DNA of 64,000 bases from an uncultured Cohaesibacter sp. (lineage in GTDB: Bacteria > Pseudomonadota > Alphaproteobacteria > Rhizobiales > Cohaesibacteraceae): positions 1,317,303 through 1,381,302 of the forward strand of contig NZ_OY761553.1 in NCBI RefSeq assembly GCF_963664735.1, given 5' to 3'. Below, one piece after another: positions 38,498 to 47,867 of the stretch; position 1 is the first letter of the stretch, and each line of letters starts with the position of its first letter. The notes below the pieces were generated by a model, which ran no database searches, was not told the DNA's origin, and was given only the letters and a program-made list of their open reading frames with translations. The translations under genes were made by a program, and so were the position numbers.

Positions 38498-38669
38498 CAC
38501 GATCGGTCAATATTTTTCTGCACGATCGGTCAGCTTTTTGAGTGTTTGCGAAACATTCGTGCATTTGCTCAAAAAACAACCAAGAAAAGAGAATTTTTAA
38601 TGCAGGAATTTTTATAATGATCTGAGTTTATCTACAGGTCTGTCCAAGAAATACATGTGATTGACCGAT
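38498..38669. promoter_or_regulatory. Probable operator cluster for the divergent RutR-like regulator
   Basis: The 334-nt gap between mmsA and the TetR gene holds CACGATCGGTCA at 38498-38509 and again at 38521-38532, and the inverted half TTGACCGAT at 38661-38669. RutR sites are built on TTGACCA/TGGTCAA halves, so these look like variant RutR-type half sites. The rest of the gap is AT-rich with no other gene. Confidence 0.55.
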
Positions 38670-38709
38670 AACTACCAAGCCAGCGCAGAATAAATATACA
38701 GGTAATAAA

Positions 38710-39336
38710 ATGACCACCAAGAACTCCACAAAACAGAAAAAAAACAGGGCTCATAATATTGAAAATATATTGTCTGCTGCGGAAGTAGTTTTTGCGCAAT
38801 TCGGTTATAATGGTGCCTCTATCAGTCGTATTGCAGATGAGGCTGGCCTGCCGAAGTCAAATGTCGTTTATTACTTTTCTACCAAAGAGTTACTGTATAG
38901 GACTGTAGTAGAAGACATCTTCAATGTGTGGCGCGCTGCGGCAGATGAAATCGTTGAAGATGCAGACCCCAGAGAAGCTTTAGGCAGCTATATCGATACC
39001 AAGCTGGAGCTGGCCAAAACACGGCCCTATGGCTCCAAGGTCTGGGCCAATGAAATCATTCAGGGCGCGCCGATTGTTCAGGACTATTTGGAAACCGAGC
39101 TGCGCTCATGGACTGAAGAGAGAATCAACGTCATCCACAAATGGATTGCAGCGGGCAAGATTCGCCCGATCAGCCCGAAGCACTTGCTCTTCACGATTTG
39201 GGCAACAACGCAGCATTATGCCGACTTCAAGCATCAGATCTCTACCCTGAATGCGGGTAGTGACCTGAATGCTGAACAATGGGAAGAGACTAAGCAGGCG
39301 GTCAAAGACCTTCTACTGTTTGGCATTTGCCACTAG
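38710..39336 (+). CDS. TetR-family regulator, RutR-like
   Basis: The 208-residue protein has a lysine-rich N-terminus and the TetR HTH FGYNGASISRIADEAGLPKSNVVYYFSTKELLY (about residues 32-64). The C-terminal domain with RPYGSKVWANEIIQGAPIVQDYL resembles RutR, which senses uracil and thymine. It lies divergent from the pyrimidine-type cluster and tail-to-tail (3-nt overlap) with the decarboxylase gene. It is the best candidate for control of the mmsA-hyuC-hydA run. Confidence 0.85.
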   Translation: MTTKNSTKQKKNRAHNIENILSAAEVVFAQFGYNGASISRIADEAGLPKSNVVYYFSTKELLYRTVVEDIFNVWRAAADEIVEDADPREALGSYIDTKLELAKTRPYGSKVWANEIIQGAPIVQDYLETELRSWTEERINVIHKWIAAGKIRPISPKHLLFTIWATTQHYADFKHQISTLNAGSDLNAEQWEETKQAVKDLLLFGICH

Positions 39337-41006
39337 CGCGGCACTCTGCGTTTGCCATAATCCAGCTCGGCCGTTTTGGGGCCGAAAATCTTCAAAGGCT
39401 CCGGCGCGTCAAACGGATCGAGATGAATTTCAATGAGAGTTGCACAGTCCTTTTGCTCGCAAAGCTGAAGCGCCTCGGCCAACTCTCCTTCGGTCTTGAC
39501 CGATGCAGTGAACGAGTCCACATCAGGAGCGAAGACTTTCATCAGAGCCGTATAGTCCCAGTTGGCAATATCATTGTAGCTGGCTTTCATGCCCTGAATG
39601 TAGCGTTCGATCGTGTAACCGCGATTATTGATGAGGAATATGATCGGCTTTAATCCTTCGCGTAGAAGGGTTGAAAGCTCTTGCGCCGTCAGCTGGAAGG
39701 AGCCATCACCAATAAACAGGATTTGTCGCCGGTCAGGAACAGCCATCATAGAGCCAAGCATCGCAGGCAAGGTGTAGCCAATCGCGCCCCAAACCATTTG
39801 CGAAAGGTAGTTGGCACCAGCAGGCAACCGCAACCCCGTCATGGCAATATTCGAAGTGCCATTCTCTGCGAGAATAACGTCGCCTTCCTTGAAAAAGCCT
39901 TCCATGAGTGGCCAGAACCGCTTCTGCGTAAGTGCCAGATCAGGCTGAATTTCAATATCTTGAGGCGCTACAAGATTCTCAGGCACACCACTTGCTGTTC
40001 GCTCTTCCACCCGCTCAACAAGGCCGTTGATCAGTTCCTCTGCCATGACGCCTTCGAAGACCTCGCCACCGATGGTGGAACTATGGCCGCGAATGGAAAC
40101 AATCGTCTCTGCCGACATCTGGTCGATAAACTGCAAGGTGCTGGCTTCCACAAAACTTGGAGCTGTGACGAACAGGCAGTCGGAATTCTCGATGATGTCG
40201 CGCACATGAGGGGCCGACGCTGCGCCATTGTAGATGCCAGCGAAGAGCGAAGACGACTCGCTCAAAATTGCCTTACCGGAGCGGAAGGACGCGTATGGAA
40301 TCTTGTATTTTTCAACCAGCCGGGTCAACGCTTCGGCATAGCCCGTTCTATCAACGTCCATGTCGATCAGGACTGCTGGCCGTTTGGCCTTTTCGAGATA
40401 GTTTTGAACGAGTTCGATGGCGCTCGAAAGATTCTCTTTGTCACTATCGGGCATAGACAAATCCAGAGGGCTCTCTGGTGCATCAATCATGAGATAGGAA
40501 ATGTTCGAGGGGACCTGAATGAAGACCGGCTGGCGCTCAATCCAGCAAATTCGCAGGATTCTATCAATTTCAAAGGCTGCGTTGGCAGGGGTCAAGCGCG
40601 TTTGGGCAACGGTAAACTCCCGCACACTATTCATGACATTGTCGAAGTTGCCTTCGGCGAGCGAATGGTGGATACGCAGTCGTCCTTCCATGGCATAAAG
40701 CGGAGGAGCGCCAGAGATGAAAACAATCGGAACATTCTCGGCGCAAGCCCCGGCGACACCACAAAGGGCAGACAGATCCCCCACCCCATAGGTGGTAAAC
40801 ATTGCCGAAATTCGATTGAGCCGCGCATAACCGTCTGCGGCATAAGCCGAGTTCAACTCATTGCAATTGCCAACAAAGCGAAGCCCTTCAACCTCTTCAA
40901 TCTGATCGAGCATTTGCAGGGTGAAATCTCCAGGCACGCCGAAAATATGCCCGATCCCCATTTCCTTCAATCGGTTGAACAGATAATTGCCTATGCTCGT
41001 CTTCAT
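39333..41006 (-). CDS. Thiamine-diphosphate 2-oxoacid decarboxylase (pyruvate/indolepyruvate type)
   Basis: Start at 41006 gives 557 residues. The catalytic Glu is in VGNCNELNSAYAADGYAR (about residue 49). LRIHHSLAEGNFDN carries the double His of pyruvate/indolepyruvate decarboxylases. The cofactor motif is GDGSFQLTAQELSTLLREGLKPIIFLINNRGY. It releases CO2 from a 2-oxoacid to give an aldehyde. Whether pyruvate, phenylpyruvate or indolepyruvate is the substrate cannot be seen. It stands alone downstream of the TetR gene. Confidence 0.88.
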   Translation of the reverse strand: MKTSIGNYLFNRLKEMGIGHIFGVPGDFTLQMLDQIEEVEGLRFVGNCNELNSAYAADGYARLNRISAMFTTYGVGDLSALCGVAGACAENVPIVFISGAPPLYAMEGRLRIHHSLAEGNFDNVMNSVREFTVAQTRLTPANAAFEIDRILRICWIERQPVFIQVPSNISYLMIDAPESPLDLSMPDSDKENLSSAIELVQNYLEKAKRPAVLIDMDVDRTGYAEALTRLVEKYKIPYASFRSGKAILSESSSLFAGIYNGAASAPHVRDIIENSDCLFVTAPSFVEASTLQFIDQMSAETIVSIRGHSSTIGGEVFEGVMAEELINGLVERVEERTASGVPENLVAPQDIEIQPDLALTQKRFWPLMEGFFKEGDVILAENGTSNIAMTGLRLPAGANYLSQMVWGAIGYTLPAMLGSMMAVPDRRQILFIGDGSFQLTAQELSTLLREGLKPIIFLINNRGYTIERYIQGMKASYNDIANWDYTALMKVFAPDVDSFTASVKTEGELAEALQLCEQKDCATLIEIHLDPFDAPEPLKIFGPKTAELDYGKRRVPR

Positions 41007-41165
41007 AGTGTCTGAGGCCTCTAAGCTGGATAGAATAATTTGGACATGACGCAACGGTCAGGACAAGGCGATCAATATCATAAAGGACTGATTTGTCCAG
41101 TATGTCCAATCGCTTCGCCATTGACCTATTCCAAGCACTCCATGCTCGACACCCCAAGTTCGGGC

Positions 41166-42134
41166 CTATTGAGCGACGGATTTCAGCAGGGCTTCGATGT
41201 GAGCCGGACCCGTTGGGCGGATTCCATTGGGGTTGAGGGCCTTGATGGAATAATAGCCGCGCGTGATATGATCCATGTTTACCGTGTCAATGACACCGGG
41301 AAGCCGCAGAATCCTCTCCATATAGGCCGATAGCTTCGGATAGTCCCTGATCTGCTTACGGTTGGTCTTGAAGATCCCATGATAGGCAGCATCAAACCGG
41401 ATTAGCGTTACAAAGGTGCGAATGTCGGTTTCGGTAAAGCGATCACCGAAGATGAAATCGCCTTCAAGACGATTTTCCAGCATATCAAGCGTTTTGAAAA
41501 CACCTTCTACAGCTTCGTCATAAGCCTGTTGGGTCGTCGCGAAACCGGCTTTGTAAACGCCGTTATTGAAATTGTTGTAGATAACAGGGTTCAGGGCATC
41601 GATCTCTTCGTGAAGGTCTTCCGGATACAGACGCAGATCAGACGGGATCATATGTTCGAATGCGGTGTCGAACATTCTTACGATATCGGCACTCTCGTTA
41701 TTGACCATAACATTCTGCTTCATGTCCCACAGGGCCGGAACAGTTGCCCGCCCCGAGAAATGCGAGTCAGCGCGGGTATAAAGCTCATGGATATAGCTGA
41801 ACCCAAACAAAGGATCTTCATCCGCACCGGAATAGCCACCGAACGACCAGCCCTGATCCGTCATGACAGGATTGACGACGGTGATCGGAATAATCTCTTC
41901 CAGCCCCTTCAGTTTACGGGCAATCAGGGTTCGGGAAGCCCAAGGGCAGATCAGAGCCACATAAAGGCGATAGCGCCCGGCCTCTGCCTTGAAGCCCCCT
42001 TCCCCGGTTGGACCAGGAGCACCGTCCGGCGTGATCCAGTTACGGAAACTGGAGGTCTGGCGTACGAACCTGCCATCCTTGTCAGATTTTTGTACTGGCT
42101 GCCAGTCTTGCGTCCATTTTCCATCGATCAGCAT
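41166..42134 (-). CDS. Glutathionyl-hydroquinone reductase-like glutathione transferase
   Basis: The 322-residue protein has the Xi-class glutathione transferase start: GRYRLYVALICPWASRTLIARKLKGLE (about residues 53-79), where the CPWA Cys is catalytic. It then has ITVVNPVMTDQGWSF, FSGRATVPALWD and GDRFTETDIRTFVTLIRFD. Such enzymes reduce glutathionyl-hydroquinones. It sits beside a ring dioxygenase and a redox reductase, a set common in quinone or aromatic stress. Confidence 0.9.
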   Translation of the reverse strand: MLIDGKWTQDWQPVQKSDKDGRFVRQTSSFRNWITPDGAPGPTGEGGFKAEAGRYRLYVALICPWASRTLIARKLKGLEEIIPITVVNPVMTDQGWSFGGYSGADEDPLFGFSYIHELYTRADSHFSGRATVPALWDMKQNVMVNNESADIVRMFDTAFEHMIPSDLRLYPEDLHEEIDALNPVIYNNFNNGVYKAGFATTQQAYDEAVEGVFKTLDMLENRLEGDFIFGDRFTETDIRTFVTLIRFDAAYHGIFKTNRKQIRDYPKLSAYMERILRLPGVIDTVNMDHITRGYYSIKALNPNGIRPTGPAHIEALLKSVAQ

Positions 42135-42186
42135 GGGTATCTCCTATCTCTCATTTTGTTATTGTTCTTGTTCTATTCGGTGTTGC

Positions 42187-43011
42187 TCAGGCGCCGTGGA
42201 AGACGAAGGAGCGCATGGAGACCGAGCCAAGATCGATGCTCTCGGTCATAAAGGTCAGGTCGTCCCTTTCATCGGACGCTCCGGCGATCGTAAGCGCTGG
42301 CAAATAATGGTCTACCGTCGGGTGCGCGACACGCAGCAAAGAGCCAAGCTCTTTTGGATCGGCAAGTCCCTTGAAGTCGCGATTAGCCAGTTTGTCAGCG
42401 AACAGCTTGTCAAACTCCAGCGCGAAGTCTTGGGCCTTTCCGCCCCAACGCATAGCGCGTAGATTGTGCACCACGTTACCAGAGCCAAGGATCAACACGC
42501 CACGATCACGCAATTGCGACAAGAGTTTGCCGATCTCCAAATGCCAGCTTAGCGGCTTGCTCATATCGATCGACAGCTGGAACACGGGCACATCAGCTGC
42601 CGGATACAAATGTTGCAGAACCGTCCAAGCGCCGTGATCAAGCCCCCAGCGATCATCTTCTTGCGCATGATGGCTGGCCAAAAGGGAAACCACTTCACGA
42701 GCCAGTTTCGGGTCACCATGTGCCGGGTATTGCTGAGCAAACAGCTCATCAGGAAAGCCGTAGAAATCATGGATGGTTTTTGGCAACTTGGATACATCTA
42801 CCAGAGTTGATCCTTGCGTCATCCAGTGGGCAGAAACCACGAGTATTGCCTGCGGATGGGGCAAGGTTTCACCAAGCTTGTTCCAGCTCTGGCTGTAAAC
42901 ATTGTCTTCGATGGCATTCATCGGGTTGCCATGGCCGAGAAAGACCAATGGCATGCGGTCTGACGCCTTAAGATTATTGCGAAGGCTTTGAAGTGAATGG
43001 GACACGCTCAT
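42187..43011 (-). CDS. ygiD: YgiD-type extradiol ring-cleavage dioxygenase
   Basis: Start at 43011 follows AAAGGAG. The 274-residue protein has the LigB-fold blocks MPLVFLGHGNPMNAIEDN (about residues 20-37), ILVVSAHWMTQGS, DDRWGLDHGAWTVLQHLYP and SGNVVHNLRAM. The His residues in these blocks are the metal ligands of DOPA 4,5-dioxygenase-like enzymes. It lies 52 nt upstream of the glutathione transferase gene and is probably in the same transcript. Confidence 0.88.
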   Translation of the reverse strand: MSVSHSLQSLRNNLKASDRMPLVFLGHGNPMNAIEDNVYSQSWNKLGETLPHPQAILVVSAHWMTQGSTLVDVSKLPKTIHDFYGFPDELFAQQYPAHGDPKLAREVVSLLASHHAQEDDRWGLDHGAWTVLQHLYPAADVPVFQLSIDMSKPLSWHLEIGKLLSQLRDRGVLILGSGNVVHNLRAMRWGGKAQDFALEFDKLFADKLANRDFKGLADPKELGSLLRVAHPTVDHYLPALTIAGASDERDDLTFMTESIDLGSVSMRSFVFHGA

Positions 43012-43131
43012 TGTCTTTCTCCTTTGATGCGAGTGCAGTTTGGGTGGGGAGCCGATCACCGGCTCCCTTTGCTGGTTCTTTATTGTTCTTATTATTGTTG
43101 TCTTGCGGGTATTTTCTTGCTGGGCTTTTTA

Positions 43132-43761
43132 TTATTCAGAGAGCCATTTTGGGGCAATCTGAGTGCCGTATCCAAGCACATAACCGAAGTTGATGTTCAG
43201 GTAGCCAAGTGGCTCCAGATATCGGGCATTGGATAGCGGACCTGCATCTTTTGGCTGGAGACCGATTTCAGCCGCCAGTGCCTTTACAACATCTTTTGCT
43301 GCATCATCATCAGAAGCGACAAAGGTTTGCAGAGCCTCGCCGTTCAGCTTCAGGCCTGAAGCATAATGCTGGGCGAAAACCGTGTTAAAGGCTTTGACTA
43401 CTTTGGCAGCTGGTGCAAGCTGAGCCAACTCTTCAGCGGCAGAGCTATTGAAACCGACCTGAAGACCGGAGAAATCGTCGGTGATCGGGTTTGAAACGTC
43501 TACGAGGATTTTGCCGGAAAAGTCTGCTTCAGCGACGATGGCTTTGGAAGCGGCATAAGGCGTTGCCAGAATGATGAGATCAGCAGCAGCCACAGCAGGC
43601 TTCAATGCGCTTGCCTTGACTTCAATGCCCTGTTCCTTGAGCTTGGCAGCGGCTGCGACACCGTCATCGGAGTCAACGACCGAGATGCTGTGGCTGGTTT
43701 TTGCCAATACGCTTGCCAGACCAGAACCGATGTTACCTGCGCCTACGATTGCAATATTCAT
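43132..43761 (-). CDS. NADP-binding oxidoreductase, Fno-like family
   Basis: The start after AAGGAG at 43761 gives 209 residues. MNIAIVGAGNIGSGLASVLAK is a Rossmann GxGxxG start, followed by VVDSDDGVAAA, DLIILATPYAA and VKAFNTVFAQHYASG, the pattern of the NADPH-dependent F420 reductase family (COG2085). With no F420 gene next to it, it may act on another acceptor, such as a quinone. A second Fno-like protein in the same window is in the F420 operon. Confidence 0.82.
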   Translation of the reverse strand: MNIAIVGAGNIGSGLASVLAKTSHSISVVDSDDGVAAAAKLKEQGIEVKASALKPAVAAADLIILATPYAASKAIVAEADFSGKILVDVSNPITDDFSGLQVGFNSSAAEELAQLAPAAKVVKAFNTVFAQHYASGLKLNGEALQTFVASDDDAAKDVVKALAAEIGLQPKDAGPLSNARYLEPLGYLNINFGYVLGYGTQIAPKWLSE

Positions 43762-43908
43762 TTTATTCACTCCTTGTTTTTCCTGCCGTCTGTTTTCTGG
43801 TTTGGAAGGCGGCTTGTTTCGTCTGAAGTGAATATGCACATTCCTTTCTAAGAATAAAATGGTTATTATATTGAATGACTATCTTTAATTTATTCTCAAT
43901 TAGCCATA

Positions 43909-44805
43909 TCAGAACGGGCTGTTTATCTTGATATCTTCGAGCGCGAAATCAATGATTGCTCGCACTTTGCGCGGAAGCACCGTGCCGTCGAGATAGACGG
44001 CGCTCAGAGGCGTAGACAGGCCCTGATAATCACACAGCAATGGCACCAGGCGCCCTTCTGCCAAATCATCAGCAACAATGAAACGAGGGCAATAGGCAAT
44101 CGCATCGCCAGCAACGGCCCAATCGCGCGCGACCTTGGCACTGTTGACCACGAACCGCCGTTTGATGACGATATCAACATGCTTTCCGTCCTTTACGAAA
44201 ACCCACCTTGTGGGGTCGCGGCGGTTGGCATCAACCATGCAAATATGATCGAGCAAATCGTCTGGCTTGCTCGGTTCTCCGTGCTTCTCGATATAGTCAG
44301 GAGACGCAACGATTGCCGAGCCCATATCACCCAGCTTGCGCGCCTTGAGCGAAGAAACGCTTGGCGTGCCAATGCGGAAAGCAAGATCGATACCGTCTCG
44401 GGCGAGATCCACATAGGCATCATTGAGGCGTAAATCGACATTCATTTGCGGGTGACGGCCTACAAATCGGCGCAACATGTCGCCCACATATATCTCGCCA
44501 AAGGATACCGAAGCCGATATTCGGACAAGACCGGAAAGCCCCTTGGATTCTTCTCTCACCGACCCGATCAGGTCGTCCAATTCATCAAGCAGCGCAGGCG
44601 CCCGCGCCAAAAGGTCTTCGCCAACAGGAGTGAGGCCAACCTTTCGCGTCGTCCTTTGCAACAGACGAGCCCCGATCCGCGCTTCCAGCTCGGCAACATA
44701 TTTGGATGTCAAGCGGTTGGAAATACCCATACGCTCGGCAGCATCAGTGAATGAACCGGTTTGAGCGGTGGCAACAAACGCCTTCAGGCCATCGACAAGA
44801 TCCAT
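43909..44805 (-). CDS. LysR-family regulator of the redox/aromatic gene set
   Basis: The 298-residue protein starts MDLVDGLKAFVATAQTGSFT, then AERMGISNRLTSKYVAELEARIGARLLQRTTRKV (HTH, about residues 22-55), and a LysR effector domain. It is upstream of the Fno-like gene, the dioxygenase and the transferase on the same strand. The 147-nt gap after it is AT-rich and probably carries the promoter it controls. The effector is unknown. Confidence 0.88.
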   Translation of the reverse strand: MDLVDGLKAFVATAQTGSFTDAAERMGISNRLTSKYVAELEARIGARLLQRTTRKVGLTPVGEDLLARAPALLDELDDLIGSVREESKGLSGLVRISASVSFGEIYVGDMLRRFVGRHPQMNVDLRLNDAYVDLARDGIDLAFRIGTPSVSSLKARKLGDMGSAIVASPDYIEKHGEPSKPDDLLDHICMVDANRRDPTRWVFVKDGKHVDIVIKRRFVVNSAKVARDWAVAGDAIAYCPRFIVADDLAEGRLVPLLCDYQGLSTPLSAVYLDGTVLPRKVRAIIDFALEDIKINSPF

Positions 44806-44888
44806 GAGACTTACCCTTTTTAGGAACGATTAGAAGACAATAGAGCCACATAGTCGTTACTACAAAGGAAATAATCGCAATTCAGGCC

Positions 44889-45767
44889 CTATGCCTTGAT
44901 CTTCTCGTCGCTTTTGGATGCTTCCGCTTTGAGCAAGGCTGCAATAAAGGCTTTCTGCATTGTGCTTCTGCGCTTTTTGTCAATCGCGTCCTTTATTCTC
45001 AGGGCAGCCTCTTCAAAACTGGCAGTCTGTCCCGGAATGACCGCCTCGCAATAGAGAATGTGATAGCCGGCTTCACTTTCCAGCACTTCGCTTATGGCGT
45101 CGCTATCCATGGCAAAAAGCACGTCATCAAGCTCTTTGTAAAGCTTGCCGCGCGGAACTGTGCCCAGAATGCCACCATTCAGGGCACTGGGACATTCGGA
45201 ATAGCGCAAGGCAAGATCTGCGAATTGCCCCAAAGAGCCATCAAGTTCATCCCTGATCTTTTCGATCCGTTCACGAGATGCCTCTCTGCGGTTTTCTTCT
45301 ATTTCTTCATTGATGGTGATGAGAATGTGGCGAACTTGGCGTGTCTCGCCAATGGAAAATCGCTCAGGGTGGGCGTCATACCACTCTCTTGCCTCTGCAT
45401 CTGTTGCTTTTTCGGCCTTATTAGCAACACACTCCAGCACAGCATCTGCCTTTAGCTCCCGCGCCAATGCGCATTCAAGATCATTCTCCATCATACCGTT
45501 TCTAGCCAAGTCGGCAGTGAAGTCTGACTGCCCATCATATCTTGCCTTGATGCTGTCGATCGATTTTTCCAGTTGAGACGCGGGAACCATGACCTCTGCG
45601 GCAATTGGGCTGGCAAGGACAAGCCGCTCCAAGAGCAAAGCGCGGTCTGCCTGTTCTTGGATCCGAGCTTTGGCGCCTTGCGGCAGTTGGTCAAAACGAC
45701 ACTGATGAGCTGCCAGGGACGCACTCATGAGATGATAAGCCAGTAGCGCCGCCTCGCTCATCGACAC
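44889..45767 (-). CDS. nifM: NifM-type peptidyl-prolyl isomerase
   Basis: The 292-residue protein has an N-terminal helical domain and a PpiC parvulin domain: ETRQVRHILITINEEIEENRR (about residues 143-163), GQFADLALRYSECPSALNGGILGTVPRGKLYKELDDV and ISEVLESEAGYHILYCEAV. Parvulins in nif clusters are NifM, which matures the NifH iron protein. It overlaps the nifZ end by 10 nt. It is the last nif gene on this side. Confidence 0.88.
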   Translation of the reverse strand: MSMSEAALLAYHLMSASLAAHQCRFDQLPQGAKARIQEQADRALLLERLVLASPIAAEVMVPASQLEKSIDSIKARYDGQSDFTADLARNGMMENDLECALARELKADAVLECVANKAEKATDAEAREWYDAHPERFSIGETRQVRHILITINEEIEENRREASRERIEKIRDELDGSLGQFADLALRYSECPSALNGGILGTVPRGKLYKELDDVLFAMDSDAISEVLESEAGYHILYCEAVIPGQTASFEEAALRIKDAIDKKRRSTMQKAFIAALLKAEASKSDEKIKA

Positions 45768-46255
45768 CCCTCCACTACAGACGATGAATCAGACGCATCG
45801 GCTAAAGCCATTTCAGGAACCTGCAAGGTGCGCCCGGGGAACCGAACGTGATAAGCAACCGTGCCAAAGGTTTCGACGATGGTCTCATCGCGCAGCACTT
45901 TGATCACCTCTCCCTCGTCGCCCACATCAGCAACCACTTCTCCGGCTATGCCAAGCAAAACCTTGGCCTTGACCTTGTCACCATATTCAAAACAGTTGGG
46001 CACCCAAGGAGCATCTGCTGCGAGAAGCTCGCTGTCGCGGCAGCCGACGATGATGTCACCATCGGTGAAGTGAACCGTGTAGATCACCTGATCCTGCAAA
46101 AATGTACCAACGTCACGCACGACTCCTGTCGCGCCACGCCGAACCAGAAGCGAGCCCCTGTAGGAACCCGGATGAGTTCCATCATTACGAAGGTTGCGCA
46201 GGACACGCACTTCTGCGCCATAGTCAAATCGAGGAGGAGGCAGGGAATCGAGCAT
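45758..46255 (-). CDS. nifZ: NifZ, P-cluster maturation protein
   Basis: The 165-residue protein carries two NifZ-type beta repeats: PPRFDYGAEVRVLRNLRNDGTHPG (about residues 6-29) with GATGVVRDVGTFLQDQVIYTVHF, and NCFEYGDKVKAKVLLGIAG with GDEGEVIKVLRDETIVETFGTVAYHVRFPGR. NifZ helps form the second P-cluster of MoFe protein. Its start coincides with the last base of nifW and its end overlaps nifM, so the three are translationally coupled. Confidence 0.93.
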   Translation of the reverse strand: MLDSLPPPRFDYGAEVRVLRNLRNDGTHPGSYRGSLLVRRGATGVVRDVGTFLQDQVIYTVHFTDGDIIVGCRDSELLAADAPWVPNCFEYGDKVKAKVLLGIAGEVVADVGDEGEVIKVLRDETIVETFGTVAYHVRFPGRTLQVPEMALADASDSSSVVEGCR

Positions 46256-46569
46256 TATTTCAACACATCTTCAAGAGGAACAAAGGTGGGCTGACCGGTT
46301 TTGAAGACCTTGAAAACTTTCTCGGTAATCGGGTCGGATCGGACAAAGTCCAGATAGGCCTCTTTGAGTTGTCCGGTATAAAAATCCCACCAGGATTGCC
46401 CCGCATCGGGTTTGCGGGTTTTCATTTCCAGATAGTCATGAAAGCGCTGCAAGATATGAAGTCTATTGACCATGACGACCTTTGGATCATAGTCGATTTC
46501 GAAGTAATCCAGAAATTCCTCGGCACTTCCCAAATCGGAGAGTTCCGCATCCAACTCTTCATTTCTCAT
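46255..46569 (-). CDS. nifW: NifW, nitrogenase stabilising protein
   Basis: The 104-residue protein has the NifW pattern LDAELSDLGSAEEFLDYFEIDYDPKVVMVNRLHILQRFHDYL and the end PDAGQSWWDFYTGQLKEAYLDFVRSDPITEKVFKVF. It is thought to protect or assemble MoFe protein. It lies 66 nt after nifV and shares one base with the nifZ start. Confidence 0.93.
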   Translation of the reverse strand: MRNEELDAELSDLGSAEEFLDYFEIDYDPKVVMVNRLHILQRFHDYLEMKTRKPDAGQSWWDFYTGQLKEAYLDFVRSDPITEKVFKVFKTGQPTFVPLEDVLK

Positions 46570-46635
46570 TGTCCGTTCCCTTTCTGTTTATCTGTTTGAT
46601 GCCTGGCCTCATCAATCTCCTGCCAGACAGCCCTC

Positions 46636-47778
46636 TCAATGAGTGCGCTCATCGGCCATAATTTGTTGATGGAAGGTCAGCAAATCCTGTCGCTGAGGCG
46701 TGCGTTTGAAGGTTTCGGCAAAGCTGCGCACCTTTTCCAGAATGCCTTTCGCCTGCCCCGCTGTGAGCGCAATTCCCATGTTTTCATAGATATGCAAGAC
46801 GGCCTTGGTGCCTGAGTGTTTGCCCAGCACCAGCTCGTGATGACGCCCTAGCCATTCAGGGTCAACGCCTTGATAGGTTTCTTTGTTTTTTACCAATCCA
46901 TCAACGTGAATGCCGCTTTCGTGGGTAAATACGCTAGAGCCGACAAGGCTCTTTTGATGGGGAACCGGTCGTCCGGATGCGCGTGCCACCATTTGGGAGA
47001 GTGCGTTGAACTGGCGTTGATCAACTCCGGTCTGGAAATGATAAAGACGGTCGATGGCAACAGCGAATTCCTCCAGCGAGGCATTGCCAGCCCGTTCTCC
47101 CAAACCGTTGACCGTGGTGTTTACATGGGTTGCCCCTCCCAGAACTGCAGCCAAAGAATTAGCTGTCGCCAAGCCATAATCATCGTGCGCGTGCATCTCC
47201 AGCTCAAGGTCGGAATTGGCTCGCAGTTGTCGAAAAATTTCGGCAGTTCCGAAAGGCTCAAGAATACCAACGGTATCAGCGAAGCGGAAGCGTCGCGCCC
47301 CTGCTTTGGCGGCAGTTTCCATCGCCTTGAGCACAAAATCGAGATCGGCACGGGAGGAATCCTCCCCCCCGACCATGACCTCGAATCCCGCATCAAGCGC
47401 CTTGGGGATCATCGTCTCGATCTGCCTTAAAACATAATCACGAGTCTGGCCCAGTTTATACTGGATTTGGCCATCAGACATCGGGATGGAGAGATCGATA
47501 ATATCAACGCCCAGATTGCGAGATGCTTCCAGATCGAAGTCGCACATTCTGCACCAGACGATCAAACGCGCATCAAGCCCCAGACTGGAAATGGCTCGGA
47601 TCGTCTCCTGCTCGTCTTCGCCCATGGCTGGAATACCCACTTCCAGTTCCTGCACTCCAGCGGCGACCAGATCTCTGGCAATGGCGCATTTTTCTGCTCG
47701 CGTAAAAGCGACGCCTGCGCTTTGTTCTCCATCGCGCAATGTCGTATCATCGATTATGACTTGCCGTATCAAATTCAT
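46636..47778 (-). CDS. nifV: Homocitrate synthase
   Basis: The start at 47778 with GAGG upstream gives 380 residues, the normal NifV length. VIIDDTTLRDGEQSAGVAF (about residues 8-26) is the HMGL/LeuA active-site block, ELEMHAHDDYGLATANSLA carries the metal His pair, and HESGIHVDGLVKN is the second His block. It makes homocitrate from acetyl-CoA and 2-oxoglutarate for FeMo-co. It follows iscA under the same sigma-54 promoter. Confidence 0.95.
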   Translation of the reverse strand: MNLIRQVIIDDTTLRDGEQSAGVAFTRAEKCAIARDLVAAGVQELEVGIPAMGEDEQETIRAISSLGLDARLIVWCRMCDFDLEASRNLGVDIIDLSIPMSDGQIQYKLGQTRDYVLRQIETMIPKALDAGFEVMVGGEDSSRADLDFVLKAMETAAKAGARRFRFADTVGILEPFGTAEIFRQLRANSDLELEMHAHDDYGLATANSLAAVLGGATHVNTTVNGLGERAGNASLEEFAVAIDRLYHFQTGVDQRQFNALSQMVARASGRPVPHQKSLVGSSVFTHESGIHVDGLVKNKETYQGVDPEWLGRHHELVLGKHSGTKAVLHIYENMGIALTAGQAKGILEKVRSFAETFKRTPQRQDLLTFHQQIMADERTH

Positions 47779-47867
47779 CTCGAACCTCTTATTGGCAATG
47801 AGAACAGGTCCCTCGGCCATAGCCGAATGGTGGGACTGGCCCTACCCAGCCGACTTGACGCCCAAAA

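Noticed and set aside
39681-41015. Plus-strand frame of 444 codons
   Set aside because: It lies fully antisense to the thiamine-diphosphate decarboxylase, whose motifs are clear. No ribosome site or family pattern is seen.
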